Positions 8,447-15,504 of a stretch of 33,429 bases of DNA are shown here, in pieces. The notes beneath the pieces were generated by a model. It saw only the letters and a program-made list of their open reading frames with translations. It did not search any database and was not told where the DNA came from. The position numbers were made by a program, and so were the translations under genes. The stretch is from CAZNER01 sp964572065 (GTDB taxonomy: Bacteria; Patescibacteriota; Dojkabacteria; JAHIVN01), in the NCBI GenBank assembly GCA_964572065.1, contig CAZNER010000018.1:1-33429 (forward strand), given 5' to 3'. The first letter of the stretch is position 1. Every line of letters starts with the position of its first letter.

Positions 8447-8474
8447 ATTGTATCAAAAAAGATTTATAATTCAA
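8447..8474 (-). promoter_or_regulatory. Putative promoter for the 571-residue P-loop gene
   Basis: Minus-strand TTGAAT (8474-8469) and TACAAT (8452-8447) with a 16-base spacer, about 38 bases before the ATG at 8409. It lies back to back with the plus-strand promoter at 8478-8507, sharing the 114-base divergent gap. Confidence 0.45.
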
Positions 8475-8477
8475 TTG

Positions 8478-8507
8478 TTGTTAGTTTTTTAACCTTTTTT
8501 GTATAAT
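8478..8507 (+). promoter_or_regulatory. Putative promoter for the ATPase/winged-helix gene
   Basis: TTGTTA (8478-8483) and a consensus TATAAT (8502-8507) with an 18-base spacer. The ATG at 8524 is only 16 bases past the -10, so the transcript would have a leader of about ten bases or fewer and no room for a ribosome binding site. Confidence 0.5.
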
Positions 8508-8523
8508 TAGAATTAAAATAGAT

Positions 8524-9666
8524 ATGTATGAACAAATATTCATTGGAAAACGTTGGAATAAATTCCTAAAAGAAATATGTACTGAATTAAAAAAAGAATC
8601 AGTTCTTATTACTGGTATCCCATACTCGGGACTTACTTCTTTTTTAAAATATGTAGAAAGTAGTTATAAATCAGTAACTAATGATAAAAAGACAATAATT
8701 ATTTCAGTAAAAACACTATCTGAAAAAATAAACCTGAACGATTTACAAAAACTTATTAAAAGAAAAATCAATTATAAACTCGAATTTCCTAAATACCTTA
8801 AAAACCTCAACTGCGAAGAAATTTTCAACGAACTAATTACTAGAAACAATAGTATCTTAATTACAATAGACAGATTTCAACATCTTTCTAACTCTGAAAA
8901 AATGCTTCTATTCCTTAATAATCTCCGTTCAATAAATCCTATTAAAATAAGATTTTTTTTAAGTTGTAATATCACATGCATTACCAAACCATCAAAATAC
9001 AAATGTGCTAGTACACTAATATCAGCAAATCAATACGTCCTCCCTACATTTAATAAGAAAGAAATAGCTATGTCGATAACAAAATATAAAAAATTGTTCA
9101 ACTGGAATGTGGATAAAAAATATGCCAATAAAATATTCAAACTAACCGGAGGCATTATTGGTTTAGTAAAATATGTAATAAAATATACACATTTAAATAA
9201 AGATTCTGATTTATCAGAAAATATTGTAATTAAATATCCCATACTTAACTTTAAATTAAAGGAAATCTACCAAAAATTACTCGAGAATAAACTAATAATA
9301 AAAAATAAGTTCAACACACAAGAAACTACAATCTTGAGAAAAATCAAAATATTTGATGACAATAATAACCTAAGAATCCCACTTCTCAAACCGTTTCTTG
9401 AAAACCAAACAAATAAAAGGAGTTTAAATTTTCATAAGCTATTAACAAAACAAGAATATTATCTATATCAATTATTTATTTCAAAACCGAATCAAATCAT
9501 TTCTCTTGATGAGATTTCAGAAAAACTTTGGGGTAAAGAAGAATATTCCAAATATTCCACTTGGGCAATTTATAAAACACTTTCAAATTTAAAAAAGAAA
9601 TTAAAAAAATCAGACCTTGAAATAAAAAACTACAAAAGTAGAGGCTACAGCTTAGTTGTAGAATAA
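8524..9666 (+). CDS. STAND/Orc-like P-loop protein with degenerate Walker A and C-terminal OmpR-type winged helix
   Basis: A 380-residue protein, very rich in Lys, Ile and Asn. Residues 1-230 follow the plan of archaeal/STAND ATPases: a P-loop region GIPYSGLTS (31-39), a Walker B strand SILITIDRF with Asp116, and a sensor-like LTGGIIGLV. The P-loop lysine is replaced by leucine (GLTS rather than GKTS), confirmed in the bases, so ATP hydrolysis is doubtful. Residues ~305-380 (LTKQEYYLYQLFISKP...SLDEISEKLWG...YKTLSNLKKKL...YKSRGYSLVVE) are an OmpR/PhoB-type winged helix that binds DNA. Inferred role: transcription regulator with a ligand- or nucleotide-sensing N-terminus. It could be autoregulatory or act on the divergent gene. 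Domain calls are good; targets are unknown. Confidence 0.75.
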   Translation: MYEQIFIGKRWNKFLKEICTELKKESVLITGIPYSGLTSFLKYVESSYKSVTNDKKTIIISVKTLSEKINLNDLQKLIKRKINYKLEFPKYLKNLNCEEIFNELITRNNSILITIDRFQHLSNSEKMLLFLNNLRSINPIKIRFFLSCNITCITKPSKYKCASTLISANQYVLPTFNKKEIAMSITKYKKLFNWNVDKKYANKIFKLTGGIIGLVKYVIKYTHLNKDSDLSENIVIKYPILNFKLKEIYQKLLENKLIIKNKFNTQETTILRKIKIFDDNNNLRIPLLKPFLENQTNKRSLNFHKLLTKQEYYLYQLFISKPNQIISLDEISEKLWGKEEYSKYSTWAIYKTLSNLKKKLKKSDLEIKNYKSRGYSLVVE

Positions 9667-9686
9667 GCAAAGACTTTAATCTATAC

Positions 9687-9866
9687 TCACCGAATCATAC
9701 AAAATGAAGGACTCTCTTCATAATACCCGCATTTGGTACACATGCATATCTCCTTATACTTGCCACTCACCAAATCCAAAAAATCCCCACATCTAGGACA
9801 ACGAACTCCTCTAGTCTCAAATTCAGCCATCCTTTTATTATTAAATTCACACGTAGAACTAAACAT
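9687..9866 (-). CDS. Small zinc-ribbon protein, 59 residues
   Basis: Read on the minus strand from ATG at 9866 to TGA at 9689-9687, 59 residues. CPRCG (23-27) and CTKCG (43-47), plus a Cys at 41 (CMCTKCG), form a clear zinc-ribbon pair, followed by YYEESPSFC. The spacing and the aromatic residue after the second CxxCG resemble the 61-residue ribbon at 6438-6623, although the sequences are otherwise different. An internal ATG (residue 13) is an alternative start that still keeps the ribbon. It ends 20 bases from the convergent ATPase/winged-helix gene and lies 48 bases before the end of the APH-like gene on the same strand. The cysteine pattern makes a real gene likely; function unknown. Confidence 0.62.
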   Translation of the reverse strand: MFSSTCEFNNKRMAEFETRGVRCPRCGDFLDLVSGKYKEICMCTKCGYYEESPSFCMIR

Positions 9867-9914
9867 AGTTATTTATATAAGTTTATCTATATATGATAAC
9901 GATAGAAGGATAAT

Positions 9915-10937
9915 TTAATTACTACTATTTTTCCTATCTATCAAACCGCTCTTAATTAACCTATCTCTTGTTCTAATGTAATGCTCATTCATATATAGAA
10001 ATTCATAAGGATTATGCAATAAAAATTTCCAGAAATCTCTAAGCCAGAAAAATTTCATTAATTTTTGAAGTCTTACATCATCTAAATCTTTAGAATTTAA
10101 TTCTTCTTTTCCCCTTTTTTCATATCCGCTAATCAAAAATCTGTTTTTAACTTTTTTCTCCTTTTTATATTTACAATCAATAATTAAAAATGCTAGAGTT
10201 CTAGAGATATCAGCTAACTTTGGTCCGATACATACTTTCTCGAAATCTAATATTCCTACTACCGGATAAATATCCAATCTTTCATCTAAATTCTCCGAGA
10301 AAAGAATATTGCCTCTAACAAAATCATAATGAAGAATATAATTGTTATAATTTTCATTAAGCAAATCATTTAAGTCATTGAATAGTTTATTCACTTCCCG
10401 CAAATTAATCTGAATTTCCAATTTTTTCTCTATCCAGAATTCAACCTCATGAAAATAGTTCTCCATTAATTTAATTTCTCTTCTGGTAATATCTTTCCAA
10501 ATAGGCAGACTGTCTAATGTTTTTTTAACATTTTTTAAGTTTAAAACACTATGCATATCAGATAATGTTTTCCCAATTGACTTAAGATGCCTTCTAGTAT
10601 AAGCTTCCCAAGGAATCGTTACACCATCAATATATTCATATAAAGCGAGACAATGATAACCATCATCAAATTGATATTTAATAAACTCCCTTCCCTTTTT
10701 ATCTTTAATTGGAATTCTAGTTTTAAATCCGTTTTTAGATAAGTATTTTGCTACAAAATGAGCATTCTCAATAACTTGTTTAATATTTTTTTCTCGTTTA
10801 TAGACTATTACCACATAAACTCTTCTTGTACTTTTGGCTTTGAAGCAATGATTTCTAAATCCGCCTTCTAACTTCTCAAGTTTATCAATAATTATTCCAT
10901 AATTATCTCTAGTTATTCTTTTGATATTTTCTCTCAT
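9915..10937 (-). CDS. APH/choline-kinase-like phosphotransferase
   Basis: A 340-residue protein kinase-like fold enzyme of the aminoglycoside phosphotransferase/homoserine kinase II/choline kinase group. The catalytic loop is H203-Y-D205-FVRG-N210 (Brenner's HxDxxxxN), and the metal-binding motif is GILDFEKV with Asp231. The N-lobe has a glycine-poor loop (LEGGFRNHCFKA) and a lysine in VYVVIVYKRE. These enzymes move phosphate from ATP to a small hydroxyl compound; in an organism of this kind a sugar, choline or homoserine-like substrate is more likely than an antibiotic. The C-terminal part (WLRDFWKFLLHNP) is typical of the homoserine kinase II-like branch. It is divergent from the DJ-1 gene across 114 bases. 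Confidence 0.8.
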   Translation of the reverse strand: MRENIKRITRDNYGIIIDKLEKLEGGFRNHCFKAKSTRRVYVVIVYKREKNIKQVIENAHFVAKYLSKNGFKTRIPIKDKKGREFIKYQFDDGYHCLALYEYIDGVTIPWEAYTRRHLKSIGKTLSDMHSVLNLKNVKKTLDSLPIWKDITRREIKLMENYFHEVEFWIEKKLEIQINLREVNKLFNDLNDLLNENYNNYILHYDFVRGNILFSENLDERLDIYPVVGILDFEKVCIGPKLADISRTLAFLIIDCKYKKEKKVKNRFLISGYEKRGKEELNSKDLDDVRLQKLMKFFWLRDFWKFLLHNPYEFLYMNEHYIRTRDRLIKSGLIDRKNSSN

Positions 10938-11051
10938 CTCTTATAAATACATTAATCATTTAATCCAAATTATATTATATCTTGCCTTTATAATAAAATT
11001 TACCTATCTTATAATTAATAAACAACATTTTACTTATTAAAAAGAAAAAAT

Positions 11052-11570
11052 ATGAAAAATAAAATTCTTATGATCATAGCACCCCAGAATTACCGAGATG
11101 AAGAACTTGAAGTGCCTATGAATATTTTCAAACAGAACGAATATGAAGTCATCATCTGTTCTAAAGGAACAGATGATGCAACCGGATCGGAAGGAGGGAA
11201 TATAAAAGTAGATATAGATCTTCATGACGCTAAAGTCGATGATTACAAGGCAATAGTATTCGTTGGAGGATCAGGAACTATAATTTACTTTAATAGTTTT
11301 ACAGCACAGAAAATAGCTACAGAAGCCGCATCAAAAGGTCTAATTTTAGGAGCAATATGTATAGCACCATCAATACTTGCAAATGCTGGGATATTAAAGG
11401 ACACGAATGTAACCGCATTTCCATCAGAAAGCACCAATCTAATAGAACACGAAGCTAATTATACAAAAAGTGATGTCGTTGTTGATGATAAAATTATTAC
11501 TGCAAGCGGACCACATGCAACCGTCAAATTCGCCAATGAAATTATAAAGGCAATTGAGAAAGATCAATAA
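11052..11570 (+). CDS. DJ-1/PfpI family protein
   Basis: A 172-residue single-domain protein of the DJ-1/ThiJ/PfpI superfamily. The nucleophile elbow AICIAPSILA places the reactive Cys103, Glu18 lies in YRDEELEVP where the family has its conserved acid, and ASGPHAT with His155 sits near the position that completes the site in PfpI-like members. Roles known in the family include protease or chaperone activity, glyoxalase III and deglycase chemistry, and redox sensing; which applies cannot be told. No signal peptide. It is a single plus-strand gene with its own upstream gap, and the start is the first ATG after an A-rich leader (no Shine-Dalgarno). Confidence 0.88.
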   Translation: MKNKILMIIAPQNYRDEELEVPMNIFKQNEYEVIICSKGTDDATGSEGGNIKVDIDLHDAKVDDYKAIVFVGGSGTIIYFNSFTAQKIATEAASKGLILGAICIAPSILANAGILKDTNVTAFPSESTNLIEHEANYTKSDVVVDDKIITASGPHATVKFANEIIKAIEKDQ

Positions 11571-11601
11571 TATCAACTCAGCTAAATGTCAATACAACCA
11601 C

Positions 11602-11629
11602 TTTACATTTGCCTAATAAATGATATAAT
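11602..11629 (+). promoter_or_regulatory. Putative promoter with long leader for the RRM gene
   Basis: TTTACA (11602-11607) and consensus TATAAT (11624-11629) with a 16-base spacer. The ATG at 11757 is about 120 bases downstream of the expected start, so the mRNA would have an unusually long 5' leader containing a GGGGGG run at 11671-11676. Long leaders are common in cold-shock and autoregulated RNA-binding protein genes. Confidence 0.5.
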
Positions 11630-11756
11630 TCACATGTGCTTAATTAAGTTATGTTTAATTTGTCATTGAAGGGGGGAAATATTTTATTACTTGATTGAAT
11701 TATTTTTAATTAATTCCTCGTAGCACTATTTTTAATTTTTTAATGTTAATATCTAA

Positions 11757-12008
11757 ATGAATAAGTTATTTGTTGGTGGTATCTCATGGGATACTAAAGA
11801 AGAAGGACTTAAAGAATTCTTTGAAAAAGTTGGTAAAGTTGAAGAAGTAAAAATTGTTACTGATCGTTTTACTGGAAAATCTAAAGGTTTCGCTTTTGTA
11901 ACTATGGAAACCGAAGAAGATGCTAAAAAAGCAATTGAAGAATTGAATGGTAAAGAACTTGATGGTAGACAGTTAACTGTCAATGAAGCAAGACCTCAAA
12001 AAAAGTAA
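11757..12008 (+). CDS. RRM-type RNA-binding protein
   Basis: An 83-residue protein made of one RNA-recognition motif and a very short basic tail (RPQKK). RNP2 is LFVGGI (4-9) and RNP1 is KGFAFVTM (43-50), with the aromatic residues that stack on RNA bases at Phe5, Phe45 and Phe47. Length and layout match the single-RRM proteins of cyanobacteria and many CPR bacteria, some of which are cold-inducible. Codon use is more GAA/GGT-biased than in neighbouring genes, as expected for a highly expressed gene. It has a long leader and is followed by a 62-base imperfect hairpin at 12079-12140. RNA binding is near certain; the RNA target is unknown. Confidence 0.95.
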   Translation: MNKLFVGGISWDTKEEGLKEFFEKVGKVEEVKIVTDRFTGKSKGFAFVTMETEEDAKKAIEELNGKELDGRQLTVNEARPQKK

Positions 12009-12078
12009 CTTCTCTAAGACATAAGTCTCAAAGAGTCTGTAATATACATTATTATATGGCACTTTGATCCATTTCCAT

Positions 12079-12140
12079 CTAAAGAGTTAGTTATAGTACT
12101 GTAAGTTAATTTACAGCTATACTATAACTATACTCTTAGG
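12079..12140. other. Large imperfect hairpin between the RRM gene and the MTHFR-C-like gene
   Basis: Three stacked stems can form: CTGTAA (12099-12104) with TTACAG (12111-12116) around a six-base loop, TAGTTATAGTA (12088-12098) with TACTATAACTA (12120-12130), and AAGAGT (12082-12087) with ACTCTT (12132-12137). A three-base bulge (12117-12119) and one base at 12131 interrupt the right arm. Only a short T run (TGTTTTT, 12144-12150) follows, so it is a weak terminator at best; it may instead be a 3' stabiliser, a processing site or a leader structure for the next gene. Confidence 0.6.
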
Positions 12141-12235
12141 AAATGTTTTTAGAATAAAATCATAAGCACTATTTTTATCCCTATAAATATGCTATATTTA
12201 TATCTAATTCTATATTATTTATAATCTAGTGAATT

Positions 12236-12616
12236 ATGGTAATTACGGAATCTAGACCTTATGGTGTAATTAAAGCACAGCTTAAAAAATCAGACAAGAT
12301 TGGAATTGTAACTTGTAATACATGTACGAGAGTTTGTGAGACCGGGGGTGAAAAAGAAATGAATGAACTGGCTAAAAGGTTAAAAGAAGACGGCTTTAAT
12401 GTCGTTGATACAGATGTAATACCTGTAGCCTGCAATATAGACCAAGCAAGAAAACCTAAGTATGAAGGTGATATACTAATTGTTTTAGCTTGCGAAGCAG
12501 GAGCCTATTCTTTAAAAAAGTTATTTCCAAATAAAAAAATCATAGACGCAGTAAATACAATAGGTATAAGCGCAAGAGATGAAGAAGGAAATATTTTTAT
12601 TGTTAAAAAATTCTAA
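12236..12616 (+). CDS. MTHFR C-terminal-domain-like cysteine protein (MetV-like)
   Basis: A 126-residue cysteine-containing protein. The opening CNTCTRVCETGG (27-38), the mid CNIDQARK and the late ILVLACEAGAYSL fit the methylene-tetrahydrofolate reductase C-terminal domain (MetV) family, which partners MetF-type reductases in acetogens and often occurs without one in other bacteria. Here no MetF neighbour is present in the window. The cysteines suggest a metal or Fe-S site; I cannot assign a reaction. It may tie into one-carbon metabolism, which the thymidylate synthase also uses, but that link is speculative. It sits 18 bases upstream of the 311-residue orphan gene, so the two may be co-transcribed. 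Confidence 0.65.
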   Translation: MVITESRPYGVIKAQLKKSDKIGIVTCNTCTRVCETGGEKEMNELAKRLKEDGFNVVDTDVIPVACNIDQARKPKYEGDILIVLACEAGAYSLKKLFPNKKIIDAVNTIGISARDEEGNIFIVKKF

Positions 12617-12634
12617 ATTAAATAATAAAACAAT

Positions 12635-13570
12635 ATGGGTCCAGAAACTTCTGGAGTAAAAAGTCCAGACTGCCCATATCCAGCTTTTGATGAAATCTCT
12701 ATTGAAGACATTCAAAATGGAACAGTATTAATATTTGACACAATAACTAATTACCTAGCATATGTAGCAACATGTGAAAAATTACCTGCAACCTGTTCAA
12801 CATTACACCCTTCACTATGTATAGCTTGTACAACAATTCGTAAACTTTTAAATAAAAGATTTCCATTACATAATCCATGGCATTTTACTCCAATTCATAC
12901 ACTTGAATCTCCCAAATATATACAATCAGAATTTGTTGTTAATTATTATACGAAAGAAGGATTACCAGAATTAGATATATCCAGATATGAGGCTATTGCT
13001 CTTTGGCATGGTGGATTAACTGGTATAAATTTTGCTCACTTAGAAATACTTTCTCAATTAGCTTTAAGTTGTTTGGGTAGAAATAGATTAATAATTATGG
13101 GTATTGAAAGAAATGAATACTTAGAAACTAAAAATAGGGAAACCTTAAGACCATGGCCGCTTATAGTAACATTTTCTATTTATGCTTATTTAGCAGCAAT
13201 CTACAAAATACCTTTAAAACTATTTCTTATGCCACCTCCACCTACTGATCCGCTAAAATATAATGCCCACTATGATGCTATATATTACCTATTACACCAA
13301 CAAAACTCCAAAACAACTATAGTAACTACACCTGCAGATCCATATATAGGTAGAAAATATAGAGTAATGAATAGAGTCGGACTTACCCCAGACGACTGGC
13401 AATGGACAAACCTTCCTTTTTCAACTCATAGTCCATCAACAGGGACACTGTTGGGGGAAAGAGATACTGCCTATCAAAACCTACTCCCATCATTTAATTT
13501 ATTTAGACCTAATTATCCAATACTGGATGGTCTAACTCAATCTTGGCAAACTTTATCTTTATGTAGTTAA
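12635..13570 (+). CDS. Unknown protein with degenerate nucleotidyltransferase-like core
   Basis: A 311-residue protein I cannot name. Residues ~118-180 echo a HIGH-superfamily nucleotidyltransferase: ALWHGGLTGINFAHLEIL sits where these enzymes have GxFDxxHxGHxxxL, followed by RLIIMGIERNEYLETKNR in place of the usual strand and KxR segment. The motif reads N132-F-A-H135, so the first histidine and the glycine are lost; catalysis by the standard route is unlikely. The N-terminus has a cysteine cluster (Cys47, 54, 62, 65). The protein is rich in Pro, Thr and Leu and poor in Lys, unlike most neighbours. It starts 18 bases after the MTHFR-C-like gene and its stop overlaps the convergent YraN gene by four bases. 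Fold assignment is tentative. Confidence 0.6.
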   Translation: MGPETSGVKSPDCPYPAFDEISIEDIQNGTVLIFDTITNYLAYVATCEKLPATCSTLHPSLCIACTTIRKLLNKRFPLHNPWHFTPIHTLESPKYIQSEFVVNYYTKEGLPELDISRYEAIALWHGGLTGINFAHLEILSQLALSCLGRNRLIIMGIERNEYLETKNRETLRPWPLIVTFSIYAYLAAIYKIPLKLFLMPPPPTDPLKYNAHYDAIYYLLHQQNSKTTIVTTPADPYIGRKYRVMNRVGLTPDDWQWTNLPFSTHSPSTGTLLGERDTAYQNLLPSFNLFRPNYPILDGLTQSWQTLSLCS

Positions 13571-13929
13571 ATAATTCCCTTTATATGCTCAAACTTAAAA
13601 ATTGTATCCCTATTTATAACTATACCTATAAGATCAATACGAAAATCATTATCTGAAATATTACCATTCTGAGCTAAATATTCCTCGCAACTCGCAGTTA
13701 ATGATTCCTCTTTCTCTTTATCAATCGAATCAACGATATCGACATATTCATCACTTTTTCTTGTTTTAACTTCTATGAAAATTACTAAATTATCCTTTTG
13801 TGCAATTATATCAATTTCCCCTCCCTTAATATAAACATTTCTTCCTAATATCTTATAGCCTTTATTTTGTAAATAATCAACTGCATATTTTTCTCCTATT
13901 TCACCTAAATTCTTTTTATATCTTCCCAT
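13567..13929 (-). CDS. YraN/UPF0102 family nuclease-fold protein
   Basis: A 120-residue protein with the UPF0102 pattern: GEIGEKYAVDYLQNKGYKIL, then GGEIDIIAQ (Asp40) and FIEVKTRK (Glu53, Lys55). This is a PD-(D/E)XK restriction-endonuclease-like core, with Glu13, Asp40, Glu53 and Lys55 as the likely metal and catalytic residues. The in vivo role of the family is not settled; it may act on DNA or in genome maintenance. Its place directly after rnhB and rplS is the common bacterial arrangement, supporting orthology. The stop overlaps the stop of the 311-residue plus-strand gene. Confidence 0.92.
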   Translation of the reverse strand: MGRYKKNLGEIGEKYAVDYLQNKGYKILGRNVYIKGGEIDIIAQKDNLVIFIEVKTRKSDEYVDIVDSIDKEKEESLTASCEEYLAQNGNISDNDFRIDLIGIVINRDTIFKFEHIKGII

Positions 13930-13942
13930 AGAATTATATCAA

Positions 13943-14566
13943 CTAATTATTCTCACCTATTAACTTCTTTATAGGTTTATATGACCTCCTATGAATATCA
14001 CACACTCCGTGTCTCTCTAACCCAGCTCTGTGTTCTGCAGTTCCATATCCAACATTTGTCTTGAATCCATATCCGTGGTATTTTTTTGCCAAATCCACCA
14101 TCAAATTATCTCTATATACTTTAGCTAAAACTGATGCTGCAGCAATAGAATAATGCTTTGCATCTCCTTTAATAATACATTTATATTTAAAATTAAAGGG
14201 CTCTTTAAAATAACCATCAAGTAAGACAATATACTTCTTTACATCTAAATCCATTATTGCACGCTTTATAGCCAGTCTAGTAGCTTGTAATATATTTACA
14301 TTATCTATTTCTTCAACTCCAGCTACCCCAATTGAATAATTTTGCTTTCTTAACTTTTTCTCAATCTTTATCCTTCTTTTTAATGTCAATCGTTTAGAAT
14401 CATCTACCGCAGGAATCAACTTTTGTCCTCTCGTATATACAAAAGCAGCTGCAACAACAGGACCAGCCCAGCTCCCTCTTCCGACTTCATCAACTCCAAC
14501 AACACAATCACAGCCTGTATCTAATAAGGTCTGTTCTAATCTGTCATTTATCTGGGGAATTTTCAT
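13943..14566 (-). CDS. rnhB: Ribonuclease HII
   Basis: A 207-residue RNase HII that nicks RNA in RNA-DNA hybrids and removes single ribonucleotides from DNA. The N-terminal VGVDEVGRGSWAGPVVAA carries the DEVGRG motif (Asp26, Glu27), VDDSKRLT follows, LLDGYF gives the third acid, and KGDAKHYSIAAASVLAKVYRD is the conserved substrate-binding and catalytic block. Length is normal. It starts three bases after the stop of rplS, so the genes are co-transcribed. There is no Shine-Dalgarno; the ATG follows an A-rich stretch. Confidence 0.96.
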   Translation of the reverse strand: MKIPQINDRLEQTLLDTGCDCVVGVDEVGRGSWAGPVVAAAFVYTRGQKLIPAVDDSKRLTLKRRIKIEKKLRKQNYSIGVAGVEEIDNVNILQATRLAIKRAIMDLDVKKYIVLLDGYFKEPFNFKYKCIIKGDAKHYSIAAASVLAKVYRDNLMVDLAKKYHGYGFKTNVGYGTAEHRAGLERHGVCDIHRRSYKPIKKLIGENN

Positions 14567-14569
14567 TTA

Positions 14570-15112
14570 TTATTTTTTTTGAGTATTTTTTCCATCTTTC
14601 TCCTGCTTAACTTCAGAATCACCCTTCTTATTATCTTCCTTCTTAACATCCTTTTTTTCTTCTTTCCTTTCTTTTTTCTCTTCATCTTTGACCTCTGTCT
14701 CCTCTGCTTCTTCCTTTAATGAATCCTCAAATCTAGTCTCAAGATCTTCACCTTCTGCTGGTATCTGTACTCCAGCTTTTAAAGCAGTCTTTCCCAATCT
14801 TTTTCTTAAATAATAAAGTTTACTTCTTCTAATTTTGCTAGCTCTTTTTACAATCTTTATATTCTTTACAATCGGAGAATAATATGGAAATATTTTTTCT
14901 ACTCCAATACCATAACTTATCTTTCTAACAGTAAAAGTCTTTGATACTCCAATACCTTTAATGGATATAACTATACCCGTAAAGACCTGAACTCTCTCCT
15001 TCCCATCCTCCTTAATCTTTGTATGCACATCAATAATATCACCTACCTTAAAATCTGGGTGTTTAACTTTCTGATATTCACTTGTTACTTTATCAACTGA
15101 CTTTTTATACAT
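14570..15112 (-). CDS. rplS: 50S ribosomal protein L19 with charged C-terminal extension
   Basis: A 180-residue protein whose first ~115 residues are L19: HPDFKVGDIIDVHTKI, VQVFTGIVISIKGIG, FTVRKISYGIGVEKIFPYYSPIV and RRSKLYYLRKRLGKTA. L19 sits at the 30S-50S interface and is usually 110-120 residues. Here about 65 extra residues form a low-complexity tail of alternating Glu and Lys, probably disordered or a long charged helix. Such tails occur on several CPR ribosomal proteins; their role is unknown. The gene leads the L19-RNase HII-YraN group and has a good promoter at 15139-15167. Confidence 0.96.
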   Translation of the reverse strand: MYKKSVDKVTSEYQKVKHPDFKVGDIIDVHTKIKEDGKERVQVFTGIVISIKGIGVSKTFTVRKISYGIGVEKIFPYYSPIVKNIKIVKRASKIRRSKLYYLRKRLGKTALKAGVQIPAEGEDLETRFEDSLKEEAEETEVKDEEKKERKEEKKDVKKEDNKKGDSEVKQEKDGKNTQKK

Positions 15113-15138
15113 TTACAAATCACAACTAAAACTTATGG

Positions 15139-15167
15139 ATTTTAACAATAATTTACTAATCAATCAA
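15139..15167 (-). promoter_or_regulatory. Putative promoter for rplS-rnhB-yraN
   Basis: Minus-strand TTGATT (15167-15162) and TAAAAT (15144-15139) with a 17-base spacer, about 27 bases before the ATG at 15112, in the 69-base gap after the XRE regulator gene. Confidence 0.45.
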
Positions 15168-15181
15168 GATTAACAAAAATA

Positions 15182-15493
15182 TCATTTACTTGCTTTTCTA
15201 GCCTGGACTTTGATTTCCCGCAATTCCTGTCTAATTTCTCTTAACTTAATTTCAACAGCTCTCAGCCTTGCTTGTATAGAATAATCTCTCTCATCAATAC
15301 CTAAGAAATAAGTAATAGGCTTTTTTAATAACTCTGCTATCTTCTGCAATTTTTCGATTGGAGGGCTAATTCTATCTGATTCGTATCCACTTATAGTCTT
15401 ATCACTAACTTTCAATGCTACACCTAGCTGCAACTGAGATAACTTTGCCTGCTTTCTAGCTTTTTTAATTCTTTCTCCTAGTGTTAATTTCAT
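15182..15493 (-). CDS. XRE-family helix-turn-helix regulator
   Basis: A 103-residue protein. Residues ~5-65 are a Cro/C1-type HTH: LGERIKKARKQAKLSQLQLGVALKVSDKTISGYESDRISPP, where KVSDKTISGYE is the recognition helix. After a PITYFLGI hinge, residues ~73-100 form a predicted coiled coil (alternating Leu/Ile with Arg/Glu) that probably drives dimer formation. It lies 11 bases after recX on the same strand, so it may be expressed with the recombination regulator. Targets cannot be inferred; XRE proteins beside recX are not a standard pair. Confidence 0.92.
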   Translation of the reverse strand: MKLTLGERIKKARKQAKLSQLQLGVALKVSDKTISGYESDRISPPIEKLQKIAELLKKPITYFLGIDERDYSIQARLRAVEIKLREIRQELREIKVQARKASK

Positions 15494-15504
15494 ATTAAGA
15501 AAAA

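Noticed and set aside
9733..9918. Plus-strand open frame of 61 codons
   Set aside because: It is the reverse of the zinc-ribbon gene at 9687-9866, whose CPRCG/CTKCG pattern is far more protein-like.
11753..11983. Minus-strand open frame opposite the RRM gene
   Set aside because: The RRM protein has both RNP motifs; the opposite frame is a Ser/Pro-rich mirror product.
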